Part shown: positions 9,917-19,100 of the stretch, piece after piece
Layout of the letters: the number at the start of each line of letters is the position of its first letter
Numbering within the stretch: position 1 is the stretch's first letter
DNA from: Mantamonas sphyraenae
Taxonomy: Eukaryota > CRuMs > Mantamonadidae
Reading direction: 5' to 3'
NCBI GenBank assembly: GCA_026936335.1
Contig: JAPMXV010000029.1
Coordinates: 186,001-250,000, forward strand
DNA length: 64,000 bases
Notes under the pieces: model-generated
What the model was told of the DNA's origin: nothing
What the model saw: only the letters and a program-made list of their open reading frames with translations
The model's database searches: none
Made by a program: the position numbers and the translations under genes

Positions 9917-11060
9917 ATGTCGTCGATCAGCAAAGAAGCAGACATCCCGAAGCTGTTGGAGCAGATCCGAGGCCGTCTCAAGGCACGCGGAGCACACGGC
10001 ATCCGCGGCATGGGACGCGCATTCCGGTGAGTGACGCACACTGAGCACAGCGTGCATGGATACACAGACACACAGAGAGGCACACAACACGCCAGAGACA
10101 TACGCTCTGCTTGTCAGCACACGTGTGTGGGACAGGCGTGCGGAAAGAGAGGACGGTTGAAGCAAACGGGAGGAAAAGCTGACACGGAAACACGGCAGCA
10201 TTGTGGACGAGGATGGCAACCACAACCTCAACCGCATGGAATTTTCCATTGCACTCACAGAGATGGGTCTGTCTGTCAACAAGGCGGTGAGTGCATGACC
10301 CCGTGGCGCGGCCCAGGGGCAACCCATTTGCCAGAGAGACGTTGGCCAATCGTTGTCCTTCCGACGACCCAAGCACGCCCCGCAGCCACACACAAGCACA
10401 CAACACGTCGCCATTTCCCCTCCCACAGCCACACACTCACACCACGGATGCTATCGGCTATGCATTTGTACCCCGTGCAGGAACTCATTGCCCTGATGGA
10501 GCACTTTGATGTCAACGGTACGTTTGTTGTGGGGTGTGCCCACACTGCAAAAGCAGGCAAACATTGCTCGGATGGCAATCACCGCTCACACACCCTCCTT
10601 CTCCATGTTGGCCTGTGACTTTGCCCTCGATGTGCACACTTTGCCCACAGGCGATGGCAACATCTCGTTTGACGAGTTTCTGGAGGGCGTGCGTGGACCC
10701 ATCAACGACATGCGACTGAAGTATGTGGAACGTGCGTTTGCCAAGATGGACAAGGATGGATCGGGCGAGATCACCATTGAGGACCTGGAGGGCACGTACG
10801 ACGCAAGCATGCACCCGGAGGTGCTGGAGGGCGAAAAGACGGAGGAGGAAGTGCTGCAGGAGTTCATGTACACCTTTGAGGGCATCCACGGCAACCGGGA
10901 CGACAAGGTGACCAAGGACGAGTTTGTGCAGTACTACACCTCCATCAGTGCCTCCATCGACAACGACGAGTACTTTGGTTTGATGATGACCAACGCCTGG
11001 GATCTCGACGGCGAGATGGCTCGCATCAACGCCATGGAGGCCAAGCGCATCGACATGTGA
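9917..11060 (+). CDS. Calcyphosin-like EF-hand calcium-binding protein, four exons
   Basis: Exons are 9917-10026, 10199-10286, 10481-10517 and 10651-11060, joined in frame to 214 residues. Donors are GTGAGT, GTGAGT and GTACGT; acceptors are GGCAG, TGCAG and CACAG. Four EF-hands are visible: DEDGNHNLN, DVNGDGNISFDEF, DKDGSGEITIEDL and a weaker GNRDDKVTKDEF. The order, spacing, the YDASMHPEV segment after the third hand, and the C-terminal YYTSISASIDNDEYF block followed by NAW all match calcyphosin. Calcyphosins are cytosolic calcium sensors, and several relatives occur in flagella, but the role here is unknown. Splitting one EF-hand loop exactly at its Asn-Gly codon by intron 3 is clear in the sequence. 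Confidence 0.9.
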
Positions 11061-11068
11061 TCACACGC

Positions 11069-11087
11069 GCACACACACACACACACA
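11069..11087. repeat. CA dinucleotide microsatellite
   Basis: A short (CA)n tract lies 8 bp after the stop codon of the calcyphosin-like gene, followed by further CACA-rich and TCAA-repeat sequence to about 11136. It lies in the 95 to 125 bp gap between convergent genes and so probably falls in their 3' untranslated regions. Confidence 0.8.
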
Positions 11088-11183
11088 GATACACACAGAC
11101 TCAATCAATCAATCAACCAATCACACACACACACACATTTGAACAACAACAACAAAGAAAGGTCCCTCCTTCCTCATCCATTT

Positions 11184-12291
11184 TCACCTCCCGTTCTGCG
11201 GAGGCGGTTTGAGCCCGAAGCAATGCTTGAGCTCGCTGCGATACTTGTTCTCATTGACCACACTGTGGCTGCCTGTGCGACACACCGCCTGACAGAACGC
11301 ATAGCTGGTGCGAAGGTTGCTTGTGCGCTGTCGGATGTCGTCGTGGCTGCGCAGCTTCTCAATCAGATCCTTGTGTCCCGGATGTTGGCAGCACGACACA
11401 CAAAACTCATACCTGCGACAGCACTTGTGCTTGTTGTTGCACGAATGGCACGAAAAGCGACCAAACTTGGCCTGAGCTGCCGCACGGGGGGCCTTGAGTT
11501 GCAACAGGTGGATGTCCTCCGCCTCGCCAGTGCCAGTGGAAGCCCCCGGTGTCGTCTCATCGCTTCCGCCTCGTCCTGTGCCTCCTCCTCCTCCTCCTCC
11601 TCCTCCTCCTCCACTGCCCTTCTGTGCGTGCTCCAACATGTAATTCTGGATGCAACACCGCGAGGTGGGTTCCAGGTGCTCCACGTAGCAGGTGAACCCC
11701 CTGCTATCTGTGGCATACGTGGCACCCGAGGCCACACTGACACAACGCCACCATTTGCTCAATGTGCCTCTGCTGCTCAATGTGTGGATGAGACTGGCAT
11801 CACCTGCAGGAACCCCTTGCAGTGATTCCAACTTGCCTCCTCCCCCTCCCCCTCCTCCTCCTGCTTTGTCATCGTCATCGTCGCCATGGCTGTGTCCGCC
11901 TGCTTGGACGCTGGTCTGCACGAGCAATCCGTCGCCTTGGGACCCCAGAGTGATGGTCCGTGTGGCAAGCCGTGCTTCTTTGTCTCTCGACCGACGCAGA
12001 GACTCGCGGAACCGCTTGGCTGCACTGCTCCACGTGTCCTTTTCATCCTGTTCCAATGAGCCACGCAACGGCCCCGTCCACTCGCTGTTCAATCCGTCGT
12101 CGTCGCCCAATCCTGCGCCGGTTCCGTCCCCGGTTTCCTGATCACCATTCCCACCACCTTGCCCCGCCCGGCCCGCCATTGTGCTCCACGCTCCACAGCG
12201 ACGACACAAGCGACATTTGTGCAAAGACGTTGAGTCCGATCACCAGCGTGGCCAGCACCAGCAGCAGCACCATCCACGTGCGCCACGTCAT
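11184..12291 (-). CDS. SPRING1-like (C12orf49 family) membrane protein, probable two exons
   Basis: The C-terminal half matches SPRING, the Golgi type II membrane protein that in animals supports SREBP processing. Evidence is the cysteine array SCNNKHKCCRRYEFCVSCCQ, followed by CRTGSHSVVNENKYRSE and CFG, with the expected spacing. The main frame lacks a membrane anchor. One is encoded just upstream in another minus frame (MTWRTWMVLLLVLATLVIGL from 12291). A 52-nt intron (12138-12189, donor GTGGAG, acceptor GATCAG, phase 0 on both sides) joins them into 351 residues. The donor is weak, so a different splice or a frame break is possible. The linker carries acidic, glycine-rich and serine-rich runs absent from animal SPRING. 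Only 23 bp separate its proposed start from the divergent neighbour's start. Confidence 0.72.
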
Positions 12292-12314
12292 CCAGCCCGA
12301 AGCCCGACAAAAAA

Positions 12315-13727
12315 ATGTTGGCTCCGCGTGGCAGGCCCTCGTCATCCACACCCTCATCATCATCATCATCATCATCAAGCACGCCATCGTCCTCATCCAC
12401 ACCCGCCCCGCTGCTGTTTCCCCAACGTTCGGGACTGGCCAACGACAAGTATCGGCGTCGACGAGGACGGGCAGGGGCAGCGGGGCAGCTGGACCTTCGT
12501 CGCCTGCTGTTTGGTTTGGTGGGCTGCGCTGTGGTCACACTGCTCCTCACATGGCTGCTGGGCATCTCTGTCCCCTCTGTGTTGGGTGGATGGATCATGG
12601 GAGGCAAGGAGGGTGGCGGCAGCGGCACCGAACACAACACCCTGGTCAACCGCCTGGTGCTCACCATTCCCGTTTCCCTGGCAGACAACATCGACAGCAT
12701 CCACGCACGGTTGCACACATGGTCACGTGAGGGCACCCTTCCGTGCACGTCGACACCTGTGAGTGCCACAGACCTGGCCTTTGTGTACACGGGCAACTGG
12801 GAACAGGCGGCGGCCAAGAAGGCACAGCTGTTGCGTGCCGTCAGTACGCATGCGTTGAAACGCTGTTTTTCTGCCATTCGGTTTGTGTCGTGTGACATCC
12901 CACCGGAGAAGGACACGTATGTGCGGTCGAAAACCACGGGCACCATGGTGGGTAGCAACGGACCCCTCCTGCACTTCCGTTGCCTCCTCTTCAGTCCCGA
13001 TGTGTTCAACCACTACGATTACGTGCTGAACATGGAACACGACGTGCGCATTGTGGCCGACAATTGGCTCAGTCGCGTCAACGCCGACCTCCTGCCCGTC
13101 GCCCGTCGCAACGACATCTGGCTCCTCTACAATCGCTTCTTTGGGCCCGAACCGCAGGACAACAACGATCGCAAACGACGCAACTATTATCTCAACGGCA
13201 GCGCCGCCCTCTTTCGTACGGGCTCCCGTTCCTTTCGCCAGTTTGCCCTCGAGTGTTTCGATCGCTACGGTGGCGAGACTGCCTCCCACGACTTTGACAA
13301 CCTCCTCAGTGCCTGTATGCCCCGTTGTCCCGCCGTCAACGCCTCCCTCACAGAGGATGACGAGTGGATCACCCATTCCTGCGCTCCTCGCTACGGCGTC
13401 TCCTCCGCCTTCTACCACGCTGTGGGTCGATGGTCCCATCCAAACCCCGTGCCCATGCATTCCTTTGACCTCCCTCAAGGCACACTCTTCCTCCACTCTG
13501 GTCAGTGTCTGCAAGAGGATCTCCAAGAGATGAAAGGGCTGGCCAGAGCCATACGACACACCAAGGAACACGCCTTTGACCTCGACGCACACACAAAACT
13601 CCTCCAATGGCTTCATAATCGATCCAAAGTCACCATGAACCAACTCGATCTCGATGGCGACGCCCTCTGGCGACGTGCTGAGGAGTTGTTTCTCGATTTC
13701 CAAAAGCTCCTGAACAAACGACTGTGA
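12315..13727 (+). CDS. Putative Golgi type II membrane glycosyltransferase
   Basis: The 470-residue protein has a serine/proline-rich cytoplasmic N-terminus, an arginine cluster, one membrane helix near residues 64-84 (LLFGLVGCAVVTLLLTWLLG) and a large lumenal domain. That topology is typical of Golgi glycosyltransferases. The lumenal domain contains YDYVLNMEHDVRIVADNW, which resembles a DXD-like metal-binding loop after a hydrophobic strand, and several N-glycosylation sequons (NGS, NAS, NRS). I cannot place it in a CAZy family by eye. A function in sugar transfer is inferred from topology plus the NMEHDV motif only. The gene is read away from the SPRING-like gene and converges on the ADP-ribosylglycohydrolase gene (18 bp between them). 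Confidence 0.5.
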   Translation: MLAPRGRPSSSTPSSSSSSSSSTPSSSSTPAPLLFPQRSGLANDKYRRRRGRAGAAGQLDLRRLLFGLVGCAVVTLLLTWLLGISVPSVLGGWIMGGKEGGGSGTEHNTLVNRLVLTIPVSLADNIDSIHARLHTWSREGTLPCTSTPVSATDLAFVYTGNWEQAAAKKAQLLRAVSTHALKRCFSAIRFVSCDIPPEKDTYVRSKTTGTMVGSNGPLLHFRCLLFSPDVFNHYDYVLNMEHDVRIVADNWLSRVNADLLPVARRNDIWLLYNRFFGPEPQDNNDRKRRNYYLNGSAALFRTGSRSFRQFALECFDRYGGETASHDFDNLLSACMPRCPAVNASLTEDDEWITHSCAPRYGVSSAFYHAVGRWSHPNPVPMHSFDLPQGTLFLHSGQCLQEDLQEMKGLARAIRHTKEHAFDLDAHTKLLQWLHNRSKVTMNQLDLDGDALWRRAEELFLDFQKLLNKRL

Positions 13728-13745
13728 TTGCGATTTTCCTGTCCA

Positions 13746-14858
13746 TCACTCCCCATCCCCGCTACTTGCCACCATCATCTTGCGTGCCAGCTTCTCGATC
13801 AGCGAGCGCTTGGCCAGAACCTCGACCCACTCGCCGGGGATGCGCTCGACGCCGTACAACGCCCCTGCCAACTGACCATACACACATGCGGTGGTGTCTG
13901 TGTCGCCGCCCACCTCCACTGCCATCACACAGCCGCTTTCAAAGTCTTCGCTGCCATGTAAGGCCCACAGTGCCACCTCCATGGTGGCCACACAATTGCC
14001 CAGGCCACGGATGCCATCCGGAGGTGATTTGTCCTTCCACGTGCCCTGCACCAATTCCTGCACCAGCGACGACCGGAAAGGACCTGCTTGTTCCATGTAC
14101 GCCGTGCTCAACACCCGCTTCTTGCTCTCCCCGTCGAGGAGGCCCCACAGCAGGTGTGCCAGGAGCTGGCAGCACTCCACACAGTTGATGCTCGCGTGTG
14201 TGGTCAGCGACGACTCGCCAGCCAATTGCAACGCACGCTCGTGACTCTCACGCCCATAACACCACAGCACCACGGGTGACAATCGCATGATCGACCCATT
14301 CCCGTACGGTTTCCTCTCCTCGTCAGCCCATACCTCCATCAGCGGTTCTCGCATCCACTTGCTGCGTGTGATGCCAGCCTTGACGGTGGCCCCAATGTCA
14401 AAACACTTGCCATTGGCACTCATGTAGCCCTCCTTCCACCAGCGCCGATACCGTTTGACCTGGTCCAGCGCATCAAACTCCCCGCAGCTCGCCAGCGACG
14501 CTGCGAGACACAACGCCATCGACGTGTCGTCCGTAAACATACCCGGTTCCAGCTTGTGGGGTCCCCCACCCAGCATGCCCTCCACCTTGAAGCTGCCCCA
14601 CGGCTGGAATTCAAACTGCGACCCCAGCGCATCTGCAACGGCCATCCCCACCATGCTCCCCACACATCGCCCCTCCAAACTCACTGCCTCACTCAACGCT
14701 TTGGGAGCATGCCTTGTCACTGTGCCCTCTTCGTCCATCAGGTGCATGTGTCCAAGCGACACCTGTTTCGTCAACACCGTCACCGGTTTGCTCTCCCCCG
14801 ACGACGACGACGATGACGACGACGATGAAGTTCCCTTGCTCGTCCTGTCCATCCACAC
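13746..14858 (-). CDS. ADP-ribosylglycohydrolase (ARH/DraG family)
   Basis: This enzyme family removes ADP-ribose from proteins or related substrates using magnesium. The metal-binding signatures are present: GMAVADALGSQFEF near the start, MFTDDTSMALCLAASL, NGSIMRLSPV, and GGDTDTTACVYGQLAGALYG. The core begins around residue 65 of the 370-residue frame. The first part (a run of ten serines, then LTKQVSLGHMHLMDEEG) is not part of the fold, so translation could begin at a later ATG such as those for MHLMDEEG. The first 170 nt overlap, in another frame on the same strand, the end of the upstream basic-protein gene. A phase-0 donor/acceptor pair (AAGCAG before GTGCAT; AAACAG before GTGTCG) could fuse the two genes. 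Confidence 0.85.
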   Translation of the reverse strand: MWMDRTSKGTSSSSSSSSSSGESKPVTVLTKQVSLGHMHLMDEEGTVTRHAPKALSEAVSLEGRCVGSMVGMAVADALGSQFEFQPWGSFKVEGMLGGGPHKLEPGMFTDDTSMALCLAASLASCGEFDALDQVKRYRRWWKEGYMSANGKCFDIGATVKAGITRSKWMREPLMEVWADEERKPYGNGSIMRLSPVVLWCYGRESHERALQLAGESSLTTHASINCVECCQLLAHLLWGLLDGESKKRVLSTAYMEQAGPFRSSLVQELVQGTWKDKSPPDGIRGLGNCVATMEVALWALHGSEDFESGCVMAVEVGGDTDTTACVYGQLAGALYGVERIPGEWVEVLAKRSLIEKLARKMMVASSGDGE

Positions 14859-15957
14859 TGCTGGCCAAAGAGAGCAATCCCTTGTTCAGATGCACCTGCT
14901 TGGCGACCTGAAGAGCCTTCTTGCCCTTGGCACTCGCTATGGCCTTGCTGCGTGCCTTTGACTGCCGTTTCTTGATACTGCGCGCCTCTACGGCGTCGTT
15001 GTCGTCCACACTACGCATGGGACTCATCAGCTTGCCCGCCTTGGTCACCCGCGTGCCTACACTCGCCTCGATGCGTTCCAACTCCTCCGGGTCCGGCTTG
15101 TGCAGGTACACGCGTCCCACTGTGCTTGCATGCAGGCCATTAAACACAAACCAGCCTTTGTTTCGTGGCCGCATGAATCCGTCCTTGTCCTGCATCAGCC
15201 CCTGTGCACTGGGCATCCCGGGAACGTACACCTTGTACCCACGGTGTTCGTACCATTGCAACGTACGCTGGCCCACAGCAAGCTCATCGTTCAGATAGCT
15301 GTTGTCCGCTTCCAGTGTCTTCTTCTGACGTGCCACCTCCTTCTGTCGCAGCCGCTCCTTCTCCAAACGAAGTTCGCTCAACCGCTGCCATTCCTGCAGC
15401 AGGCTGTCGCTGCTCTTTTTTGCATGGATGCTGCTGCTGCTCCCTGCCCCGTTGCCCCCATCCTTGCCTTTGCCCTTTGCGCCCGCCTTGTTCCCGCTTC
15501 CTTGTCCCGTTTTCCCTGCTTTGCGCGCCTTCTTCTTGGCGCTGGCGTTTCGCCTGAATCCGTTTGCTCCCTTTCGCATCAACGCCACCGTCGTCTCCCC
15601 CAGCGCAGATTTCAGCTCCTCCCGCTTGTCTGTCCACGTCACACCGGCCACTGTGATCTCTGCCTCCGTTGTCTTGGCCGTGTCCTTTGTCCCCGACGAG
15701 TTGGACGACCTTCGGCTGCTGCCACGCGACCCGCTCCTGCTTGCCTTGGTCTTTCTCGTCACCCCTCCAGCTTTCGCTGTGGTCTTCTTCAACGTGCCTT
15801 TTTCCCTTTCCCCTTCCCTTTGCCATCCTCTGTCCTTTTCTTCTTCTTCTTGCTGCTCTTTCCCGCCGAAGCTACGCCCGACATTCGGTGGTGGTGGTGG
15901 ATTTCCTGACCTGACAACCGATTCCTTTTTGTTGCCTGCCCCGTCGCACATCTTCAC
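14689..15957 (-). CDS. Basic lysine-rich protein of unknown function
   Basis: The 422-residue frame is rich in Lys, Arg, Ser and Gly. The first 200 residues look disordered and nucleolar-like. A charged coiled-coil follows (LLQEWQRLSELRLEKERLRQ), then a better-conserved-looking block with GYKVYVPGMPSAQG and NKGWFVFNGLHASTVGRVYL, and a final basic stretch. I do not recognise the family. The last 57 codons lie over the start of the ADP-ribosylglycohydrolase in a different frame and are low-complexity (VVVIVVVVGGE). The true end may therefore come earlier by splicing, or the two frames may be one gene. Upstream of the start lies the duplicated 3' end of the channel gene. Confidence 0.55.
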   Translation of the reverse strand: MKMCDGAGNKKESVVRSGNPPPPPNVGRSFGGKEQQEEEEKDRGWQREGEREKGTLKKTTAKAGGVTRKTKASRSGSRGSSRRSSNSSGTKDTAKTTEAEITVAGVTWTDKREELKSALGETTVALMRKGANGFRRNASAKKKARKAGKTGQGSGNKAGAKGKGKDGGNGAGSSSSIHAKKSSDSLLQEWQRLSELRLEKERLRQKEVARQKKTLEADNSYLNDELAVGQRTLQWYEHRGYKVYVPGMPSAQGLMQDKDGFMRPRNKGWFVFNGLHASTVGRVYLHKPDPEELERIEASVGTRVTKAGKLMSPMRSVDDNDAVEARSIKKRQSKARSKAIASAKGKKALQVAKQVHLNKGLLSLASSVDGQDEQGNFIVVVIVVVVGGEQTGDGVDETGVAWTHAPDGRRGHSDKACSQSVE

Positions 15958-16118
15958 TCACTCTTCGCCACTCACTCAGCCACACTCTCACCTGGCCGTC
16001 GTCGCCCTGACATCGTTGAGCCGATGCAACACGGCTTCACTCACTCATCACCACTCACTCAGCCACACTCTCACCTGGCCGTCGTCGCCTTGGCGTCGTT
16101 GAGCCGATGCAACACGGC
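15952..16118. repeat. Tandem duplication of 83 bp at the 3' end of the channel gene
   Basis: Two copies of an 83-bp unit lie head to tail. The well-matched cores are 15968-16035 and 16051-16118, which differ by only a few substitutions (one cluster at CCTGACA versus CTTGGCG). Copy 2 contains the last dozen or so codons and the stop (16071) of the TRP-like channel plus the start of its 3' untranslated region. Copy 1 lies just downstream and is not translated as part of the channel. Flanking CACTCA-type short repeats may have helped create the duplication by slippage. Confidence 0.85.
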
Positions 16119-19100
16119 CAGTGCCTGAGCAATCTCCGCCGAGGTTGGCAACCCTGTGCGCTCACCCATGCCCGGGACGGCGGGCGTTTCCGCCCCTTCC
16201 TGCTCCTCCTCGTCGCTGTCCTGACCGCCGTACTCGTTCAACGCCGAATAAGTCGGCTCCGTATCCAAAAAGCCGCCGCCGTCGTCGCCTTCGCCCTCCT
16301 CCTCGTCCGTGCTCCACGAGTCCAACCCAGAGTCGCTGATCTGATCAAAGGAAAAGTCGCTGTCCAGCTCAGCGTCGCTCTCTGCAAGCATCACCTCCTC
16401 GTACAGCAGATTGGCCGACTTGTGTTTGTCCTCCACGCCCTTGTCCTTGCCCGTTTGGTTGTCGCCGCCCTTCTTCTGCTCGCTGGCCACTGTGCCACGT
16501 GCGGCGATGCGTGTGCTGCCCGTGTCCAGATCGGGCACGTAGACAATGTCCAGACTGGTCTCAAACTCGACAATCTTGTTGGCTTGATCCCAGGCTGCCA
16601 CCGCGTCGTACTCCTCGTTGACACTCTCGTACTTCTCGGACAACACGGCAATGATCAGGTTCAGCAGCACCAGGAAACTCACCACGAAAAAGATGATAAA
16701 CAGCACGCGGCCCATGAACCAGTTGGCTGTTTCCAACTCCTGCAGGTCCACGTCGCCAAACAGAGCGCGCAGCAACGTGTAGATCGACCGCGGGTAGTTG
16801 GAGAAGTTTTCGATCTGGTAGCCGAACGAGTTGTAGAACGCCATCGTAAAGGCAAGCGTCACCACAATGAACAAGATCAGGAATTGGAACACGCTCTTCA
16901 CCATGCTCAGCAGCGCGTGGATCATCATCGACCCGGCCTCCTTGAAGATCGACAGGTACTTCAGCACCTTGACTGTGTGTGTCCGTCGTCGTCAGTTGGT
17001 TGTGAATGGGTGTGTGTGTTAGTGTGGTGCCCCGTACCATCCCATCCCATCCCATCCCAACCCATCCCCCCCCCCATCCTAACCCGCATCCCCACTTACA
17101 AAAGGCGAAAAAGAAGGTCATCGAGATGGCGTCGTTCCAGTAGCTCAGGTGATCGTGCAGGGGCACCAGGTTGATGTATGCCACCTTTGTCTGATCGACG
17201 AGGTTGGCACGCAGCAACTCCATGCGTGCGCTGACGTACATGATGTTGCCCAGATAGATAATCAGCGTCAGAGGGATGCCGATGTCCATGATGTTCCACA
17301 CCCCCCACCACCAGCGCATGCCGTTGGCCAGCACAATGCCCGGCTTGTTGTTGAACAGACCCGGCAGAAACTCGATGCGATACATGGGATCCTCGGTCAG
17401 GTGGTTGTCGTACGCCTCGTTGAGCCTATAATGGGTCTCTGCGCGCATGATCCACCGCACCAGCTCCATCAATTCCAATATGAGTCCCAGAATGGCCAGG
17501 CACATGCTGGTCACAATCAATCCCCAGTACAGCCCACTGGGATCCGTCGTCGTCGCCTGGTACGACGTGGTCACGTAGCTGTGACCACTGCTCGGGTATT
17601 CAATCAACACCGCCACAAGCACCAACGCCTTGGTTTGGTTGTTAAACACACTTGCGTCCAACCGGATGGCCTCTGTGTATGGGTCCACATACTGCTGCTG
17701 CACCAACGTGTCGATGGCACGGTGCATCTCCGGCAGCGTGCGTGTGGGCACCAGCGTGTGGAATGCGTTGTTTGTGTACCTGCGCAGGCGACCCCACATG
17801 CCCGTGCCATTGTTGCCAAACGGACCTTGGTACGCCTTTTGCAATGTGTGGAACTGTGTCCCGTTGCCATACGCCGTCGTGTTGACACATGCCGATCCAC
17901 ACAAGCCCAGCCACTCCAGCACACGCTCCTGCGTCGTTTGGTTGATCACTCGACGCCATTGCCGCAGGCGCACCTGGTTGCCCACCACCCTGTTGAACAA
18001 CCACCGCGACGCAGGCACTTCCATCGACGCGGTGGTAGTGGTGGACCCATTCCCCGGCGGCGCAGATGGTAAGCCTCCACCCGGGGGTATCGAGCCATCC
18101 CGAGCCGGAGGAGCCAGGACGGGCGCCACCGTGTCTCGCATCCAATCCCAAAACTGTTCACTGCTGCCACCGTCCTCCGGGGCCAGGTTGCTGGAGACGG
18201 CGTTGGTGAGTTCAAACAGCGGGATGCGCCTGTTCTCAGCCGTGGCCAGCAACACAATGACCAGCATCAGGCCGTACAGGAGACCCGCCCACACGTTGAA
18301 CCACTTTGCGGAGTAGTAGGGACCACGCAGCACGCTCGCCGTCGTCTTGCGCGTGGTGTTCTCCTCGTACCACAACTGCGTGGCACGCTGCACCTTGGGA
18401 CTGCGGAAAAAGTCCAGGTGGTCGCCTGTGCACTCCAGCACCGCCGACGTGAGCACGCTGAATGTCGACACATTCGTTTCGGACAGCAGCTTGATGTTGA
18501 CCAGGTCGTCTTCATCGTCCAGCAGCAGCTCCACGTACTGCTCGCATTGCTCCTGGTGTGCCACCGTGTGCACCGTGTTCTCTCCACGTGCGTTTTTCAC
18601 ATGCACGTCGGCGCCCCTGTTGATCAGCCACTCAAACACCACAAAGTTGTCGTTCTCCGCCGCCACCTGCAGCGCTGACTCAAGGTCACCGTCCCGCTGG
18701 TGGTTGAATGTGTGCCGAACAGTCTCCACGCGCGTCTGGTTGCTGCTCAGAGACAGACACACCTCGTACATGGAACCCTGGTGCTGATCGATCAGGGTCA
18801 ACAGCTGCGCTTGCTGTGGATGTTTGCTTGCTGCCATGACGTGGTAGAGTGACCCGTGACGCGACACAGTGCCCGCCCAGTACGGGTACAGCGACAGGGC
18901 GTGTTGGATGACAGACACGGGCACGCGGTTGGCCACTGCCAGTTGGATGGGTGTGTAACCCATCCAGTTTTCCATCTGGTTCTCGCGCCCTACAAACTCG
19001 TCCACGTACAGATCGGTGTTGCGAGTGTGCTCACGCAACATGCCGCAGATGATGCGTTGCCTGCGTCGCAGCTGCTTGTTCATCACCATCGTGTCAAACA

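Noticed and set aside
15952-16118. Possible CRISPR-like or mobile-element repeat
   Set aside because: Only two head-to-tail copies, one covering a gene's stop region; no spacers, terminal inverted repeats or transposase.
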